Positions 1-12,397 of a stretch of 64,000 nt of DNA are shown one piece after another. The notes below the pieces were generated by a model. It saw only the letters and a program-made list of their open reading frames with translations. It was not told the DNA's origin and ran no database searches. The number at the start of each line of letters is the position of its first letter. Within the stretch, counting starts at the first letter, position 1. The DNA is from Elephas maximus indicus (taxonomy: Eukaryota > Chordata > Mammalia > Proboscidea > Elephantidae). The stretch is taken from assembly GCF_024166365.1 (NCBI RefSeq), contig NC_064827.1:49938635-50002634 (forward strand). The letters are read 5' to 3'. A program made the position numbers and the translations under genes.

Positions 1-58
1 TAATAAGATCCCCAGGTGATTCCTATGCACATTAAAGTTTAAGAAGTATTGCTTTAAA
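1..58 (-). mobile_element. hAT-Charlie MITE end (MER5-like), cut by window edge
   Basis: CCCCAGGTGATTCCTATGCA followed by CATTAAAGTTTAAGAAGTAT and ATTGCTTTA is the usual 3' terminal part of mammalian hAT MITEs that end in a GAGAACCACTG-like inverted repeat. Confidence 0.55.
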
Positions 59-1334
59 GAACAAAGCTTTTTACTCTAGAAGCATATGAATTTACATTTT
101 AAACTCCACACAATGTTTTTGGTCCTCAAATCGCAACCCATAAGGCTCATTTATGAGAATTCAGTATTGACAAGTAAATTGATGGGATTTTAGAAAAATG
201 TAGAATCTTTCATTTTATTAGAAATACACATAAAAATTAATTTTCAAAAGTATACTGCCTCTGACTAAAACATAGCCTGAATGGATAGTTTTGTATGAAA
301 ATTATCTGCACAAAATGGAAACTTCAATGGAGGATCTCTCCTTGCCTGCGGCATTACTTCTCAACTGGCATTACATCTGTAGGCATTCTGCAGTTATAGC
401 TTAGGGTATTCTCGCTAAATCTTTCATTTACCTACCTTTCTGTTGAGAGATTTTCAAAGCCCTTTACAAACTATGTCTCTAGCAAGAAATAAGCAATGTA
501 TCAGGCAACAACTCTCTTCCATTTCTAATCCAGATTGACAAATCAGGCCACCACCTGAAGCCCCAATGCCATGGGACCCAGGCTGCTTCTCCCTGGAGGC
601 CACTTCTCTGACTGCAATGTCAGTCCACTCGCAGCCTCAGTTTTTGCATTAAGCTGGCAGTCAACAGGAAATGCAAAGGTTTGCAGTTGGCTGCAGGAAG
701 CCAGGAGATGTGAAGAGGTCCCAGGAGAAAAGAAGCTAACGCTGACAGGCACTGTAACAGCCTTGAAGTTGGGCATCAATCAAGGAGCATCTCACTGTTA
801 GTATTCCCAGAAGCATAGTAATGAACTAGAAAGTTCAAAGACAGGGGAAAAATGAGAGTAAGTGTAGAATAACACTGGGAAGCTACTTTAACCCTTCAAT
901 TGCTCAGTGGTACAACCGTTCTATAATATCAGCGCAACTCATGTTGCACACATTAGAAACAATTTGCTTTTATACAGTAAGATTAGACCAGTTGCAAGCA
1001 TTTTTCATTAAATAACACAAAATACGGTGCAAACACGTTTGGAAAATATTCTATACCAAAAAAAAAAAAAATTTCAAATATATACCATACAATCCCTAAT
1101 CTCAAATTCTGTCAGTAAAAAAACCATGGACAAAATGAAAACAAAAATCACTGCCATTTATACTTTTTCTTACATATTATTTGATTGTACATAGGTTCCA
1201 TTAAAAATAGATTTTTTGTGCTTTATTCTTATAAGAAACTGATACATAGTCACTGTATCTAAAAATGGGATGAAATAATTTACCTGAATATACAAGGTAC
1301 TAGAATTGCAAAAATATCCCCTTAAACTAAACAC

Positions 1335-1543
1335 TACCACCAGTTGCTGTCGAGTCAGCTCTGACTCCTGGCAACCGCACGTGTGTCTCAGAGTAGCACT
1401 GTGCTCCACAGGTTTTCAATGGCTGACTTTTCGGAAGTACATCCCCAGGCCTTTCTTCTGAGATGCCTCTGGGTAGACCTGAATCTCCAGCCTTTTGGTT
1501 AGCAGCCGAGTACATTAACCACTTGCATAACACAGGGACTCCA
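1335..1543 (-). mobile_element. AfroSINE, long (B) form
   Basis: Minus-strand tRNA-derived SINE. From left to right it shows the inverted 3' block (CTGTCGAGTCAGCTCTGACT), the CTCCACAGGTTTTCAATGGC middle and the head with TTAACCACTTGCA and CAGGGACTCC. The middle insert CAGGCCTTTCTTC marks the longer subfamily. Confidence 0.85.
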
Positions 1544-1696
1544 AAATAAATACTAAGGACCTATATCTTTCCTGACCTTCAGAGGATGCTCTTGTTATAA
1601 AAAGCTTTAAGAGTTGGGGAGTGCTCCTCAACGTGTGGAAGGAGTAGTTCTTTTAAAATCCCAATGTATTACTCCTCTAAAATCCAAGCTTCTAGC

Positions 1697-2815
1697 AATG
1701 GTTATTGTTGTTAAGTTCTGGCTCATAGTGACCCTATGTACAACAGAAAGAAACACTGCCTGGTCCTGTGCCATTCTCACAATTGTTGTTATGCTTGAGC
1801 CCACTGTGGCAGCCACTGTGCCAATCCATTTTGTTGAGGGTCTTCCTCTTTTCCGCTGACCCTCACTTTACCAAGCATGATGTTCCTCTCCAGGGACTGG
1901 TTCCTCCTGATAACATGTCCAAAATACTTGAGACAAAGTCTTGCCAGCTCTGTTTTAAGGAGCATTCTGGCTGTACTTCTTCCAAGACAGCTTTGTTCAT
2001 TTTTCTGGCAGTCCATGGCACATTCAGTATTCTTCGCCAACACCACAATTCAAAGGCATCAATTCTTCTTTGGTCTTCCTTATTCATTGTGCAGCTTTCG
2101 CAGGCATATGAGGTGACTGAAAATACCATGGCTTGGGTCAAGCTCACCTGAGTCCTCAAAGTAACATTTTTGCTTTTTAACACTTGAAAGGTCTTTTGCA
2201 GCAGATTTGCTCAACACAATACACTGTTTAATTTCTTGGCTCCTGTTCCCATGGGCGATGATTGTGGATCCAAGTAAAACGAAATTCTTGACAACTTCAA
2301 TCTTTTCTCCATTTATCATGATGTTGCTTATTGGTTCAGCTGTGAGGATTTTTGTTTTCTTTATGTTGAGGTGTAATCCATACTGAAGGCTGTGGTCTTT
2401 GATCTTCATTAGTAAGTGCTTCAAGTCCTCTTCACTTTCAGCAAGCAAGTTTGTGTCATCTGCATATGGCACATTGTTAATGAGTCTTCCTCCAATCCTG
2501 ATGCCCGGTTCTTTTCCATATAGTCCAGCTTCTCAGATTATTTGCTCAGCGTACAGACTGATTAAGTATGGTGAAAGCACACCTTTCGTGACTTTAAACC
2601 ATGTAGTATCCCCTTGTTCTGTTCAAATAGCTGGGTCTTGGCCTATGTACAGGTACCACAGGAGCACAATTAAGTGTTCTGAAATTCCCATTCTTTCCAA
2701 TGTTATCCATAATTTGTTATGATTCACATAGTCGAATACCTTTGCATAGTCAATTAAACACCGGTAAATCTCTTTCTGGTATTCTCTGCTTTCAGCCAAG
2801 ATCCATCTAGCAGTG
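1697..2815 (-). mobile_element. RTE-clade LINE, 3' 1.1 kb (RT C-terminus to tail)
   Basis: Minus-strand RTE1/BovB-like LINE. Its 3' end is near 1697 and it runs into the reverse transcriptase towards 2815. The translated minus strand at 2472-2080 includes PYADDTNLLAESEEDLKHLL, which contains the RT catalytic YADD motif C, and then HLNIKKTKIL. Frames are broken repeatedly. The element stops abruptly in the RT, so it is 5' truncated. Confidence 0.9.
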
Positions 2816-3330
2816 GTAATACTTACAAAGTACAGAAATTGGAACAGTCAAGATGATAACTGTTTTCTTCTTTTTCTGTACACATCTTGGGCCTGGGAAG
2901 GTTGAGACAATGTTCCATTCACCATTGTTTTTGATTAGAACCCAGCAGAAAGCCTTGCAAGTAACAGTCCACAACAAATACTTGCAAATTCTTTGCCAAG
3001 AGAAAATTATGACTACTTTGTGCCACACTGTCATTCCTGCCCAGGATGCCTGATGAAAGAAAGTAATGTTTTAAGAGAGTCTACATACATATTACTACAT
3101 ATTTTTTTCTTAGGTCACTCATTCATTATTTCACTATGGTCTATTACATACCAAACACTGTTCCAGGCACTAGGGAAAGAGCTGTGCATAACACAACATA
3201 AATGTAATATATATGCGGTCTACATTACATCTAGCAAGATCATCAAACCTAATTCCACTTAAACATTTTCCACACACACATACAGATTTTTCTCTCAAGT
3301 ATTTTAACTTAAGGGAAAAAAAAAAAAAAA

Positions 3331-3535
3331 CCAAACCCATTGCCATTAGGTCGATTACAACTCATGGCGACCCCATGTGTTACAGAGTAGAACTGCTCCA
3401 TAGGATTTTCTTGGCTGTAAACTTTACAGAAGCATACTGCCAGGCCTTTCTTTTGTGGCACAGTTTGGCAGGTTCAGACTAAAAACTTTTAGGTTAGTAG
3501 TCAAGTGCAAAACATCTGCACCACCCAGGGACCTT
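3331..3535 (-). mobile_element. AfroSINE, long (B) form
   Basis: Starts after an A-rich stretch (its poly-A/T tail in reverse) with AAACCCATTGCCATTAGGTC and ends at CACCACCCAGGGACC. The middle insert CAGGCCTTTCTTTTGTGG is the B-form marker. Confidence 0.85.
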
Positions 3536-3689
3536 TTAACTTAATGGTCATCCATAATTCTTACATAGTCATTATCTATTCTCAAAAGATGATAACGGCT
3601 AGGCATTAAACAATGAGAATTCCATAGTATGTCGGCACTTCCTTTTGCCCAAAATTTCAAGAAGTTCTGAGTTAATTTTAACGTGGAAC

Positions 3690-5130
3690 CTTTTTTTTTT
3701 TTTTTACACTTTAGATGAAGGTTTACAGAGCAAACAAGTTTAAACAATTAAACAATTAATACACATATTGTTTTCTGACATTGGTTGCCAACCCCATGAC
3801 ATGTCAACACTCTCCCCTTCTCCACCCTGGGTTCCCCATTAACAGCTTTTCTGTCCCCTCTGGCCATCTCATCCTTGCCCCTGGGCTGGTATGCCCATTT
3901 AGTCTCGTTTTGTTTTACAGGCCTTTGGCTGAAGGGTGAACCTCAGGAGTAACTTCATTACCGAGCTAAAAGGGTGTCTGGGGGCCATACTCTTGGGGTT
4001 TCTCCAGTCTCTGTCAGGCCAGTAAGTCTGGTCTTTTTTTGTGAGTTAGAATTTTCTTCTGCACTTTTCTCCCGCTCTGTCCAGGACCGTCTATTGCGAT
4101 CCCTGTCAGAGCAGTCAGTGGTGGTAGCTTGGTACCAGTGTAGTTGTGCTGGACTCAGTCTGGTGGAGGCTGTGGTAGCTGTGGCTCATTAGTCCTTTGG
4201 ATTAATCTTTCCCTTGTGTCTTAGGTTTTCTTCATTCTCCCTTGCTCCAGACAAGAAGGGACCAGTGGAGTGTCTCAGACAGCTGCTCACAAGCTTTTAA
4301 GACCCCAGATACTACTCACCAAAGTAGAATGTGGAACTTTTTCTTTATAAACTATATTATGCCAGTTTAGCTAGATATTCCCCAAGACCATGATCCCCAC
4401 GGCCCTCAGCCCAGCAACTCAGTCTCAGAGAGTTTGTATACATCTATGGGGCTTCCATGACATTGCCTTGGACAAGTTGCACTGGCTTTCCCAGTATTGT
4501 GTACTGTCTTACCCTCTACCAAAGTTACCACTTATCTATTGGCTACTGTTTTTCCCTCCCCACTCTTCCTCCCCCTCATAACCATCAAAGATTGTTTCTT
4601 TTTGTGTGCAAACCTTATCATGAGTTTTTATGGTAGTGGTCTCATACAATATTTGTCCTTTTGTGACTGACTTATTTCACTTAGCATAATGCCCTCCAGA
4701 TTCACCCATGTTGTAAGATGCTTCGCAGGCTCATCATTGTTCTTTACTGTTGCACAGTATTCCATTGTGTGTATGTCCCATAATTTGTTTATTCATTCAT
4801 TTGTTGATGGGCACCTAAGTTGTTTCCATCTTTTTGTTATCGTGAACAATGCTGCAATGAACATGCCTGTGCATATGTCTACTCATGTGACAGCGCTTAC
4901 TTCTCTAGAATATATTCCCTGGAGTAGGATTGCTGGATCATACGGTATTTCTATTTCTAGCTCTTTAAGGAAGCGCCATATCGTTTTCCAAAATGGTAGT
5001 ACCATTTTGTATTCCCACCAGGAGTACACAAGAGCTGCAATCTCCCCACAGCCTCTCCAATATTCATTTTTTTTGGGGGACGCATTTTGTGGAACAACTA
5101 TTTTGACACTATTATTAAATAATCCTAGCA
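3690..5130 (-). mobile_element. L1 LINE 3' end (ORF2 C-terminus plus 3' UTR)
   Basis: Begins with a T-run (reversed poly-A) and CACTTTAGATGAAGGTTTAC, the start of the 3' UTR in reverse, also found at 37370. At 4700-5100 the minus strand encodes the L1 ORF2 tail: WKTIWRFLKELEIEIPYDPA followed by ILLQGIYSRE, close to the conserved L1 C-terminal region. It is 5' truncated and its frames are broken. Confidence 0.88.
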
Positions 5131-5254
5131 TCACTAAAACTGGGACAGCCAGATATTATTACTTTTCATGGGATGGAACAGGAAATACAAACCACCACTT
5201 CTGAAGTATTCTTCACAAAAACAAAACAAAACCTGAGAGCTAGTGACAGAAAAA

Positions 5255-5452
5255 GGTGCCCTGGTGATGCAATGGTTAAGTGCTCAGCTGTTAACTGATA
5301 GGTCAGAGGTCCGAACCCACCAGCGGCTCCACAGGAGGAAAGATCTGACAATCTGCTTCTGTAAAGATCACAACCTAGGAAACTTTTGGGGCAGTCTAGT
5401 CTGTCATATAGGGTTGTTATGAGTCAGAATCAACTGGATGGCACACAGCAAC
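5255..5452 (+). mobile_element. AfroSINE, C form with RTE-like tail
   Basis: Head GTGCCCTGGTGATGCAATGG, B-box-like GGTCCGAACCC, middle AGATCTGACAATCTGCTTCT and the 3' block GGGTTGTTATGAGTCAGAAT. It ends in GATGGCACACAGCAAC, like the RTE LINE tail. Confidence 0.85.
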
Positions 5453-6122
5453 ACTGTATAGAAAACACTGAATGTAAAGAAACTTGTAAAATGACACCAC
5501 GGGGAAGCAAGCAGCTATACCAGAATACGTAAAATTTTATATGAAAAATTACTGCCTACTTTAGTTCTGGTTTCCCCCAGAAACAGATCTGAGACAAGGA
5601 GTCGACTGCAAGCAGTTTATTTGGAGGATGAAGGAAGCACCAGAAGAGAAGAAAACTGGGACAGAGAAGGAAAGACAGCCAATATACTACCGTGGATAAA
5701 CGAAACACCAATGAGTATACGGCCTCTCATACCCAAATGTGATTGGCATTTAGAATTGGCTTGGTTAGAAGTAACAGTACAATTAGAAGATACATATTTT
5801 TAAAGTAAACAGTGGGTTAACACTTCAGTCTATATAATAATGGAATCATTCTTGGATTTGGTAATAAAATTTTTTTAACCTAGAACATAGTATGCTACTT
5901 AAGATTGAGATACTATAAAGCCTGTAAGCCCTTTGTGAACTAAGTGAATTTGGAAAATAAGAAACCAACATTTTCACTGAAGGAAAGGTTTTTAATTAAA
6001 GGCTTTCCTGACTCATCAAAAAACAGGGCCACACGTTTAGTAGTGAAATAGACATTCCTTTAGGAATGTTTTCCTTATATTCTGCCCAATGAAGAAATGC
6101 ATACACCAACAGCAGTAGCTGG

Positions 6123-7247
6123 GGCGGAGCCAAGGTGGCGGAATAGGCAGGCACTTCCGTCGAGCCTTATTTACAACAAAGACTCGAAAAAACAAGTGAA
6201 ACGAGTATATTTGTGACAAGCTGGGAGCCCTGAGCATCAAAGGCAAGCTTAGACAATGAACTAAGGGGCACGGGGAGGAAGAGGCTGTTCAGAAGCGGAG
6301 AGGAGTTACCGGACCTGAATCGCGGGGAGCCCTCAGGCACCATTTCGGGAGCAGTGGCACCGGTGGTGGCGGCGGGCTGGTCCTAGCCTTCGGCCGCAGT
6401 TTCCTCAGGGAGAAGCAGCCAGCCGCACAGCCCACTCACACCTCCGGAACCTGAGCAGAAGGGTGCTCTCGGCAAAAGCTAAGTACTTGCGTATATTTTA
6501 CCCCCCGCCCCCCAACTCCCAACCCAGCTTCAGCAGCTGAATCCCTAGGCCTGAGATAGACCCTGGTGGGCACCTGGAGCCATCCTCCTAGCCTTGGGGA
6601 AGGAAAAAATTTCCAACTGGGGGGGAAAAGATTATTTGCTAGCTCCATTAACCCAGGGAGTTCAGGACAGAAGTGGCTCCTGTCCAGGCATAAACTGTCC
6701 ATGGACCTTGAGCACCTTTCCCTTTTGCATGGACCTGCGTGGGCCTGTTTCAGGAGAATAGGCCCTTGTTGGCAAACTCCAACCATTTCAGCTGTGCGGT
6801 GGAGAGGTGGGTGTTTGACGTTTGACATTGCTTTGCCTATTAAACAAGGTCCTCACCTCCCCACATCAGGGACCTAAGGACTGGTAGCTCCACTCAGGTC
6901 ACGCAGCCACCCGCGACAGGGGACCAAAGATAACTGGTACCTCCCAGTTCTTACAACCAAAAACTTTGGGCACCCATGGTCCCGATGCAGAACCCATCCA
7001 CCAGCACGCTCTCGGGCACAGAGAAGCGTTTTCCTCAGAGATACTTGGGGGTCGGTTCTCAGCCCCCTGCCTTGTTCAGAGTGTGACGCCCTGCCGCAAT
7101 CAGATTACTGGTATATACACCAATCACCCCTGCCCCTCTAAGACTGTAGGACAGAGCCTGTACCAAACACTTGATATCAGCTACCTGGAAACCTGAGCTG
7201 AATTCATACAAGAAAACTGAATGGTCTCCTAGACTAATATACCTGAT
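6123..7247 (+). mobile_element. L1 5' UTR-only insertion flanked by 15-bp target-site duplications
   Basis: GGCGGAGCCAAGGTGGCGGA, just inside the left border, matches the 5' start of mammalian L1 elements, the YY1-site region. About 1.1 kb of GC-rich L1-promoter-like sequence follows, with no ORF1, ORF2 or poly-A. AACAGCAGTAGCTGG occurs at 6108-6122 and again at 7248-7262, bracketing the segment as a target-site duplication. Open frames at 6436-6828 (-) and 6566-6877 (+) are by-products of this GC-rich stretch. L1 assignment rests on the first 30 bp and base composition. Confidence 0.7.
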
Positions 7248-7724
7248 AACAGCAGTAGCTGGTAAATACAGGGGTTGGAGATCTTAAGTTATATGATTTA
7301 GTAGACATTCAGGGAATGATCTTGGCTGTTAAAATGAAACCTGAATTTATGAATCTATCTTCCTTGCCTACTTCTGTTCCCCTTTTCTTAGTTTCACAAG
7401 AGAGAGGTAAAGAAAGAAGTAAATAATTTTTTTTTGTCTGCTTTAAATCTCAAGACAATTTCAGAGACAGAAAGAGAAGACCAGCAGTTATTCAACGACA
7501 AAGCAGAACTTAAAAAAAAGCAGTTCTCTAACTCTCCGCTTCTTTAGTTTTGAAGCAGTCCGTAAACCTTAAAGTAGAGGCAAGAGGGGCTATCTTCTGG
7601 GTCCCTGAGTCATCCTAAGCATCAACCTTAACCTTAACCTCAAATCCTTCTGACTTTTATAATGTACTAATTTAAAAATGGAGTATAGAAGTCCCGATTT
7701 CCAAATACTTGAATTTTATACTGA

Positions 7725-7780
7725 TACCTTCAAACTAAAAAAAAAAAAAAAAAAAGTTTTTAGTTAGTTACCTTCAAACT
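7725..7780. repeat. 32-bp A-rich insert between 12-bp direct repeats
   Basis: TACCTTCAAACT at 7725-7736 is repeated exactly at 7769-7780. Between them is a 19-bp A-run followed by GTTTTTAGTTAGT. The A-run is at the wrong side for an ordinary plus-strand retrotransposon. Confidence 0.7.
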
Positions 7781-7904
7781 GCCTACTGAATATCCTGTCT
7801 GGGCTTCAATACAGCTGTTGACAAAAGCGGTGCTTTAGACCTGGTTACAGTAGCATTTCCGCCAAGAAGCTGCTGATTTAATAAGCCCCATGCACCAAAA
7901 CCAA

Positions 7905-8592
7905 CAAAAAACACCTCAACATAAAGAAAACAAAAATCCTCACAACATGACCAATAAGCAACATTATGGTAAACAGAGAAAATGTAAAAGTTGTCAAGGA
8001 TTTCATTTTACTTGGATGAACAATCGATGCCCATGGAAACAGCTGTTGAGAAATCAATGTGTTGTATTCAGCAAATCTACTGCAAGACACCTCTTTAAAG
8101 TGTTAAAAAGCAAAGATGTCACCTTGAGGACTAAGGTGTACCTGATCTAAGCCACAGTGTTTTCAATCACCTCATAGGCATGCGAAAACTGGATAATAAG
8201 GAAGACAGAAGAAAAATTGATGCCTTTGAATTATGGTGTTAGCAAAGAATATTGAATATACCATGGACTGCCAGAAGAATGAACAAATTTGTCTTGGAAG
8301 AAGTACAGCCAGAATGCTCCTTAGAAGCTAGGATGGCGAGACTTCATCTCATGTACTTTGGACATGTTATCAGGAGGGACTAGCCCCTGGAAAAGGACAT
8401 CATGCTTGGTAGAGGATCAGTGAAAAAGAGGAAGACCCTCAACAAGATGGACTGACACAGTAGCTGTAACAGTGGGCTCAAGCATAACGACGACTGTGAG
8501 GATGACACAGGGTGAGGCACTATTTCGTTCTGTTGCAACTAGGGTCGCTATGAGTGGGGATCAACTGCATGGCACCTAACAAACACCACCAC
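7905..8592 (+). mobile_element. RTE-clade LINE, 3' 0.7 kb
   Basis: Plus-strand fragment starting in the RT 3' region (the AAAGAAAACAAAAATCCTCA stretch, as in the copy at 54.8 kb). It ends with GGGTCGCTATGAGTGGGGAT and GGCACCTAACAAACACCACC. CACCAAAACCAA at 7893-7904 and 8593-8604 may be its target-site duplication. Reading frames are destroyed. Confidence 0.88.
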
Positions 8593-8825
8593 CACCAAAA
8601 CCAAAGCTTTCCGTATATAGTTTTAAAGGGAATACATGCTTAAATTATACGAATTGGCAAGAGCTAAGACAATTTAAAAAGTAACATATGCTCAGGGCAA
8701 AAAAAAAAAAAAAGAGTCATTGCTTATTTCCGAATATAAATTCTCATTAAAAACTTTAACTGCATTTCTAATTCTTACAGATAATTAGTTGAGGTTATGG
8801 CTAAACCACAACTTAACTTCCTGAT

Positions 8826-8990
8826 GAGTTTATGCAGCCTCTGAGCCGGGAGCCGGGAAACCCAAGTTTTGGTAGCAGCTCTACCACTCACTGTATAATC
8901 TTAGACACGCACTTCTCTGATTCCTGACCTCAGGAAGTTCATAACTAAGTGGGCTGAACTAACAGTCTAAGGCTACTTTTGACTCTAATG
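8826..8990 (+). mobile_element. MIR SINE
   Basis: Follows the MIR order: GTAGCAGCTCTACCACTCAC, TTAGACACGCACTTCTCTGA, then the CTAACAGTCTAAGGCTAC end. Heavily diverged. Confidence 0.6.
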
Positions 8991-9214
8991 TTCTGAGCTT
9001 CAATACTTCTACTGAATAAAATTAAAATTCATTACTAGACTAAAACTGCCTCACCAAATAAATAAATAAATAACATTCTCACATCTTGGAAAAATACACA
9101 GCAACAGAAATAAAGCGACATTCTAAATATGGTTACATAAGGTGAGACTATATAAACTTTCCCCATAAGAACTTAACATCCCAATGTGTATTAGCACAAA
9201 GCAATCTACAAATG

Positions 9215-10068
9215 CAATGCAATCTCAATCCAAATACCAAAAGTATTCTTTAATGAGATGGAAAAACTATTCATCAACTTTATATGGAAAGGAAAGAGAC
9301 CCCAGGTGAGTCAAGCATTACTGAAGAAAAAGAATCAAGTAGAAAGACTTGTGCTACCTGACCTCAGAACCTACTATACAGCTTCAGTATTCGCAACAGC
9401 CTGGTACTGGAACAATGACAGGCACATCGACCAATGGAACAGAATTGGGAACCCAGATGTAAATCCATCCACCTACAGTCACCTGGTCTTTGACAAAGGC
9501 TCAAAGTCCATTAAATGAGGAAAAGACAGTCTTTTTAACAAATAGTGCTGGCAAAACTGGGTGTCCATCTGTTAAAAAATGAAACAGGACCCATACCTCA
9601 CACCATACACAAAAACTAGCTCAAAATGGATCAAAGACCTAAATACAAAACCAAAAACTATAAAGATTATAAGAAGAAAAAATAAGGTCAATGCTAGGGG
9701 CCCTAATACATGGCATAAATAGCATAGAGCCCACAACTAACAACACACAAACACCAGAAGATAGGCTAGATAACTGGGATCTTCTAAAAACTAAACATGC
9801 TCATCAAAAGACTTCACCAAAAGGGTAAAAAGAGAACCTACAGACCAGAAAAAAAAATTTTGGCTATGCCAAATCTGACAAAGATCTAATCTCTAAAATC
9901 TATAGGAGAATCTAACACCTCTACAACAAAAAGACAAATAATCCAATTAAAAAATGGGCAAAGGATATGAACAGACCCTTCATCAAAGAAGACATTCAAG
10001 CAGCACGAGGAAATGCTTGAGGTCATCAGCCATTAGAAAAATGCAAACCAAATGTGTATTATCACCTT
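9215..10068 (+). mobile_element. L1 LINE ORF2 fragment
   Basis: The plus strand encodes LFINFIWKGKRPQVSQALLK and then LPDLRTYYTASVFATAWYWN, the conserved region after the L1 reverse transcriptase. Stops appear after 9518. The remainder, to about 10068, follows L1 ORF2 nucleotide order, ending in CAGCCATTAGAAAAATGCAA. Truncated at both ends. Confidence 0.9.
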
Positions 10069-10071
10069 AGA

Positions 10072-10306
10072 GCAGGGGCTTTCAAACTTGTTTTTTTTAC
10101 CATGTCCCACAGCAGGAAATACTCTTTAAACTGTGATCCAGTACATACACAAAAATAAAAGTTCCTCAAAATACTTATCTTTACTACATTCAATGCACTG
10201 TGGTATTTCTATTTCTAAATTTTTTTAATGCTGGTTGTAGCCCTGTTGAACTGATTTCATATTCCACTAATGGGTCACAATTTGCAGTTCCAAAAATATT
10301 GCTTTA
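10072..10306 (+). mobile_element. hAT-type MITE
   Basis: Starts GCAGGGGCTTTCAAACTTG and ends AATGGGTCACAATTTGCAGT then TCCAAAAATATTGCTTTA, approximate inverted ends of the hAT-Charlie CAGNGGTTCTCAAACTT kind. It directly abuts the L1 fragment. Confidence 0.5.
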
Positions 10307-12335
10307 TCTCCTTACTGTCTTCTGCCCCTTAAATGTACGCCGTTTTCCCTTTTCCAAAAAGTGAGAGAGAGGCCAAAAGAACAAGAAAGTCAGAGAATGA
10401 GTGGCAGAGAACACAAATGAACTATTGCAGTACACGAGAACCCCGGGGAACAGCATTTCAAGCACGAATGGGTAGTTAAGAGTATGAAATGCTACAAGGT
10501 TAAGATTGGGAGACTTACCAAAATGTAGTATAATTCACAGTTAGAAGGCTACTGCTACCTAGAGAAACCCTAGGCATCACAAAAAGTTAAATGTTTGACA
10601 GACATGTAGTATACAGCAGCTCCTCTATTTACTAACTTTCAATCTACAAGCTTCAGTTTTCACAGACGCAAACCAAACAAAATCACACAGACTCTGCCTG
10701 CCACCAACAGATGAAATTCACCATCCCTTGTACGACGTGTTAGTCTGTAATTATGGACAAAGGCATTAACGAACAGCATTTCAGAACTTAAGCATAAGCA
10801 GAAACGCTTCTGTATACTTCTGGATAACTTCCAGTAAAAAGTGATTACACACACTTGTACGTGTTTGGCTTGTTCCAATGTTGGCTTTAATTACCGAAAA
10901 TAACTTACTGATGTGAACTACTCCAGTTCCTAACAATGGGTTAATAAACTTTGATAACTATACTAGTCTTGTATTTCTCTTTGAAGAAAATGTGTTCCAG
11001 AGACATTCTTGCTCCTTTCTTAAATCAGAAACTATTATACAGGTAGTCGACTTTCTAAGGGGTCCTGTAATTGAATATTTCTTTTTTTTAGTTTTCATTA
11101 TTACTGCCTTTTATTATCAGTATCTTTCTAAATCTGATCTTTTTTTACCTTTGGGAGTTGGAAACATTACCTATAAATTTACACATATATTTTAATACAC
11201 ACATACATAAGAAAAAAAGTACTCTTTACAACACTTAGGAATTTTTATTAACTTAGTACTCAAAAGAAATATTCCAAAGTAAGTGATAGACTGTTGGAAA
11301 ATCATCTCATATGGGAATACAGAAAGTAAAGTATCTCTGTTAATTTCATCAAATATCACAATCCATTTTTCACTAGAATCAACAGCTAAAGATGATCCAA
11401 GGAAGCTAAGATACAGCAGTATAGATGAGTATCCCCCAAACAACTAAACTAAGAAAGACTTTCACTAAGTCGTCAAACACAATGCCCTTATGTACAACTA
11501 ACTTTTTCAGTGACACCCAGGTGGTTTCTCTTGACTACAGTTCAAATGAAGAAGAGACTGAAAACCTGATTATTTTACAAATAAGAGGAAACTGAATATT
11601 TCTCGGAATTAAAAGCTATTTCTTGAGCGTTCATCGTATTATATACCTTAAACCACTCTTCTGTTCAAGATAATAACAAGTGTATACCAAGGAGGTCTTT
11701 ATAACAGCGTTGTTGACTAGAAAGCACAATTTAACTCCCTCTTCTAACCAACTTCCCATCTTCCCAATAGGAGGTATGTGTATAAGTATTAATGATACTA
11801 GAAAAACAAGACCACATGATGAGCTTTTCTAGATCCAGGTGGAAATGCCCACCATCATAAACTATCATCTGCCAACAGGTTCTCACTGAATACCTTCATT
11901 ATAGCATCTACATTCAAAGACTGCTATATCCCCAGTTTTCATCAAATCTATAAATAGATTTAGCTTAAAGGCCCAAACTTACTAAAAGTAGTAGACATTA
12001 TGCATGCTTATATTTAAATAAATTTATATCCACTGGAAGCAATATTTAAGGGATAACTACGGTGGATGTACATTAGGTTTAAGGGAACAAATGAAATTGT
12101 ATAGCCAGCAATTTGAAATCTCCCACACTGATAGGATTTTTCTTTTTTTGGTGGTGGGGGGGGAATTTTCAGTGACCGGATATTTGCAGTAATACTTCCC
12201 TTACTAAATTTAACTGGAGAAGGATTGTGTATTTTTAAAGAGTCATCATCATTTTCCAAATATCTACTCAAACACAGGTCAAAGATGTATTTTTTGAATA
12301 TTTTTGAGGGTTCAAAGTAACAGGAATAATGTCTT

Positions 12336-12397
12336 CCTATAGGGTCTCCATGAGTCGGAATCGACTTGACGGCACTGGGTTTGGTTTTGTTTGGTAC
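12336..12397 (+). mobile_element. AfroSINE 3' end only
   Basis: CCTATAGGGTCTCCATGAGT, CGGAATCGACTTGACGGCAC and TGGGTTTGGTTTT are the last 60 bp of an AfroSINE. The tRNA-like head is missing, so it is strongly 5' truncated. Confidence 0.8.

Noticed and set aside
4689..5204. 171-codon plus-strand frame
   Set aside because: Antisense to the L1 ORF2 C-terminus, which is clear on the minus strand.
6436..6828. 130-codon minus-strand frame
   Set aside because: It lies in the GC-rich L1 5' UTR-like insertion; no homology and no conserved start.
7621..7650. Telomere-like CCTTAA repeats
   Set aside because: Only three imperfect units (AACCTT), not the TTAGGG/CCCTAA array; chance.
11192..11443. 83-codon minus-strand frame considered as ERP44 exon 2
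   Set aside because: It does not match the expected ERP44 continuation (signal peptide end, then the thioredoxin-like start) and lacks proper splice borders.
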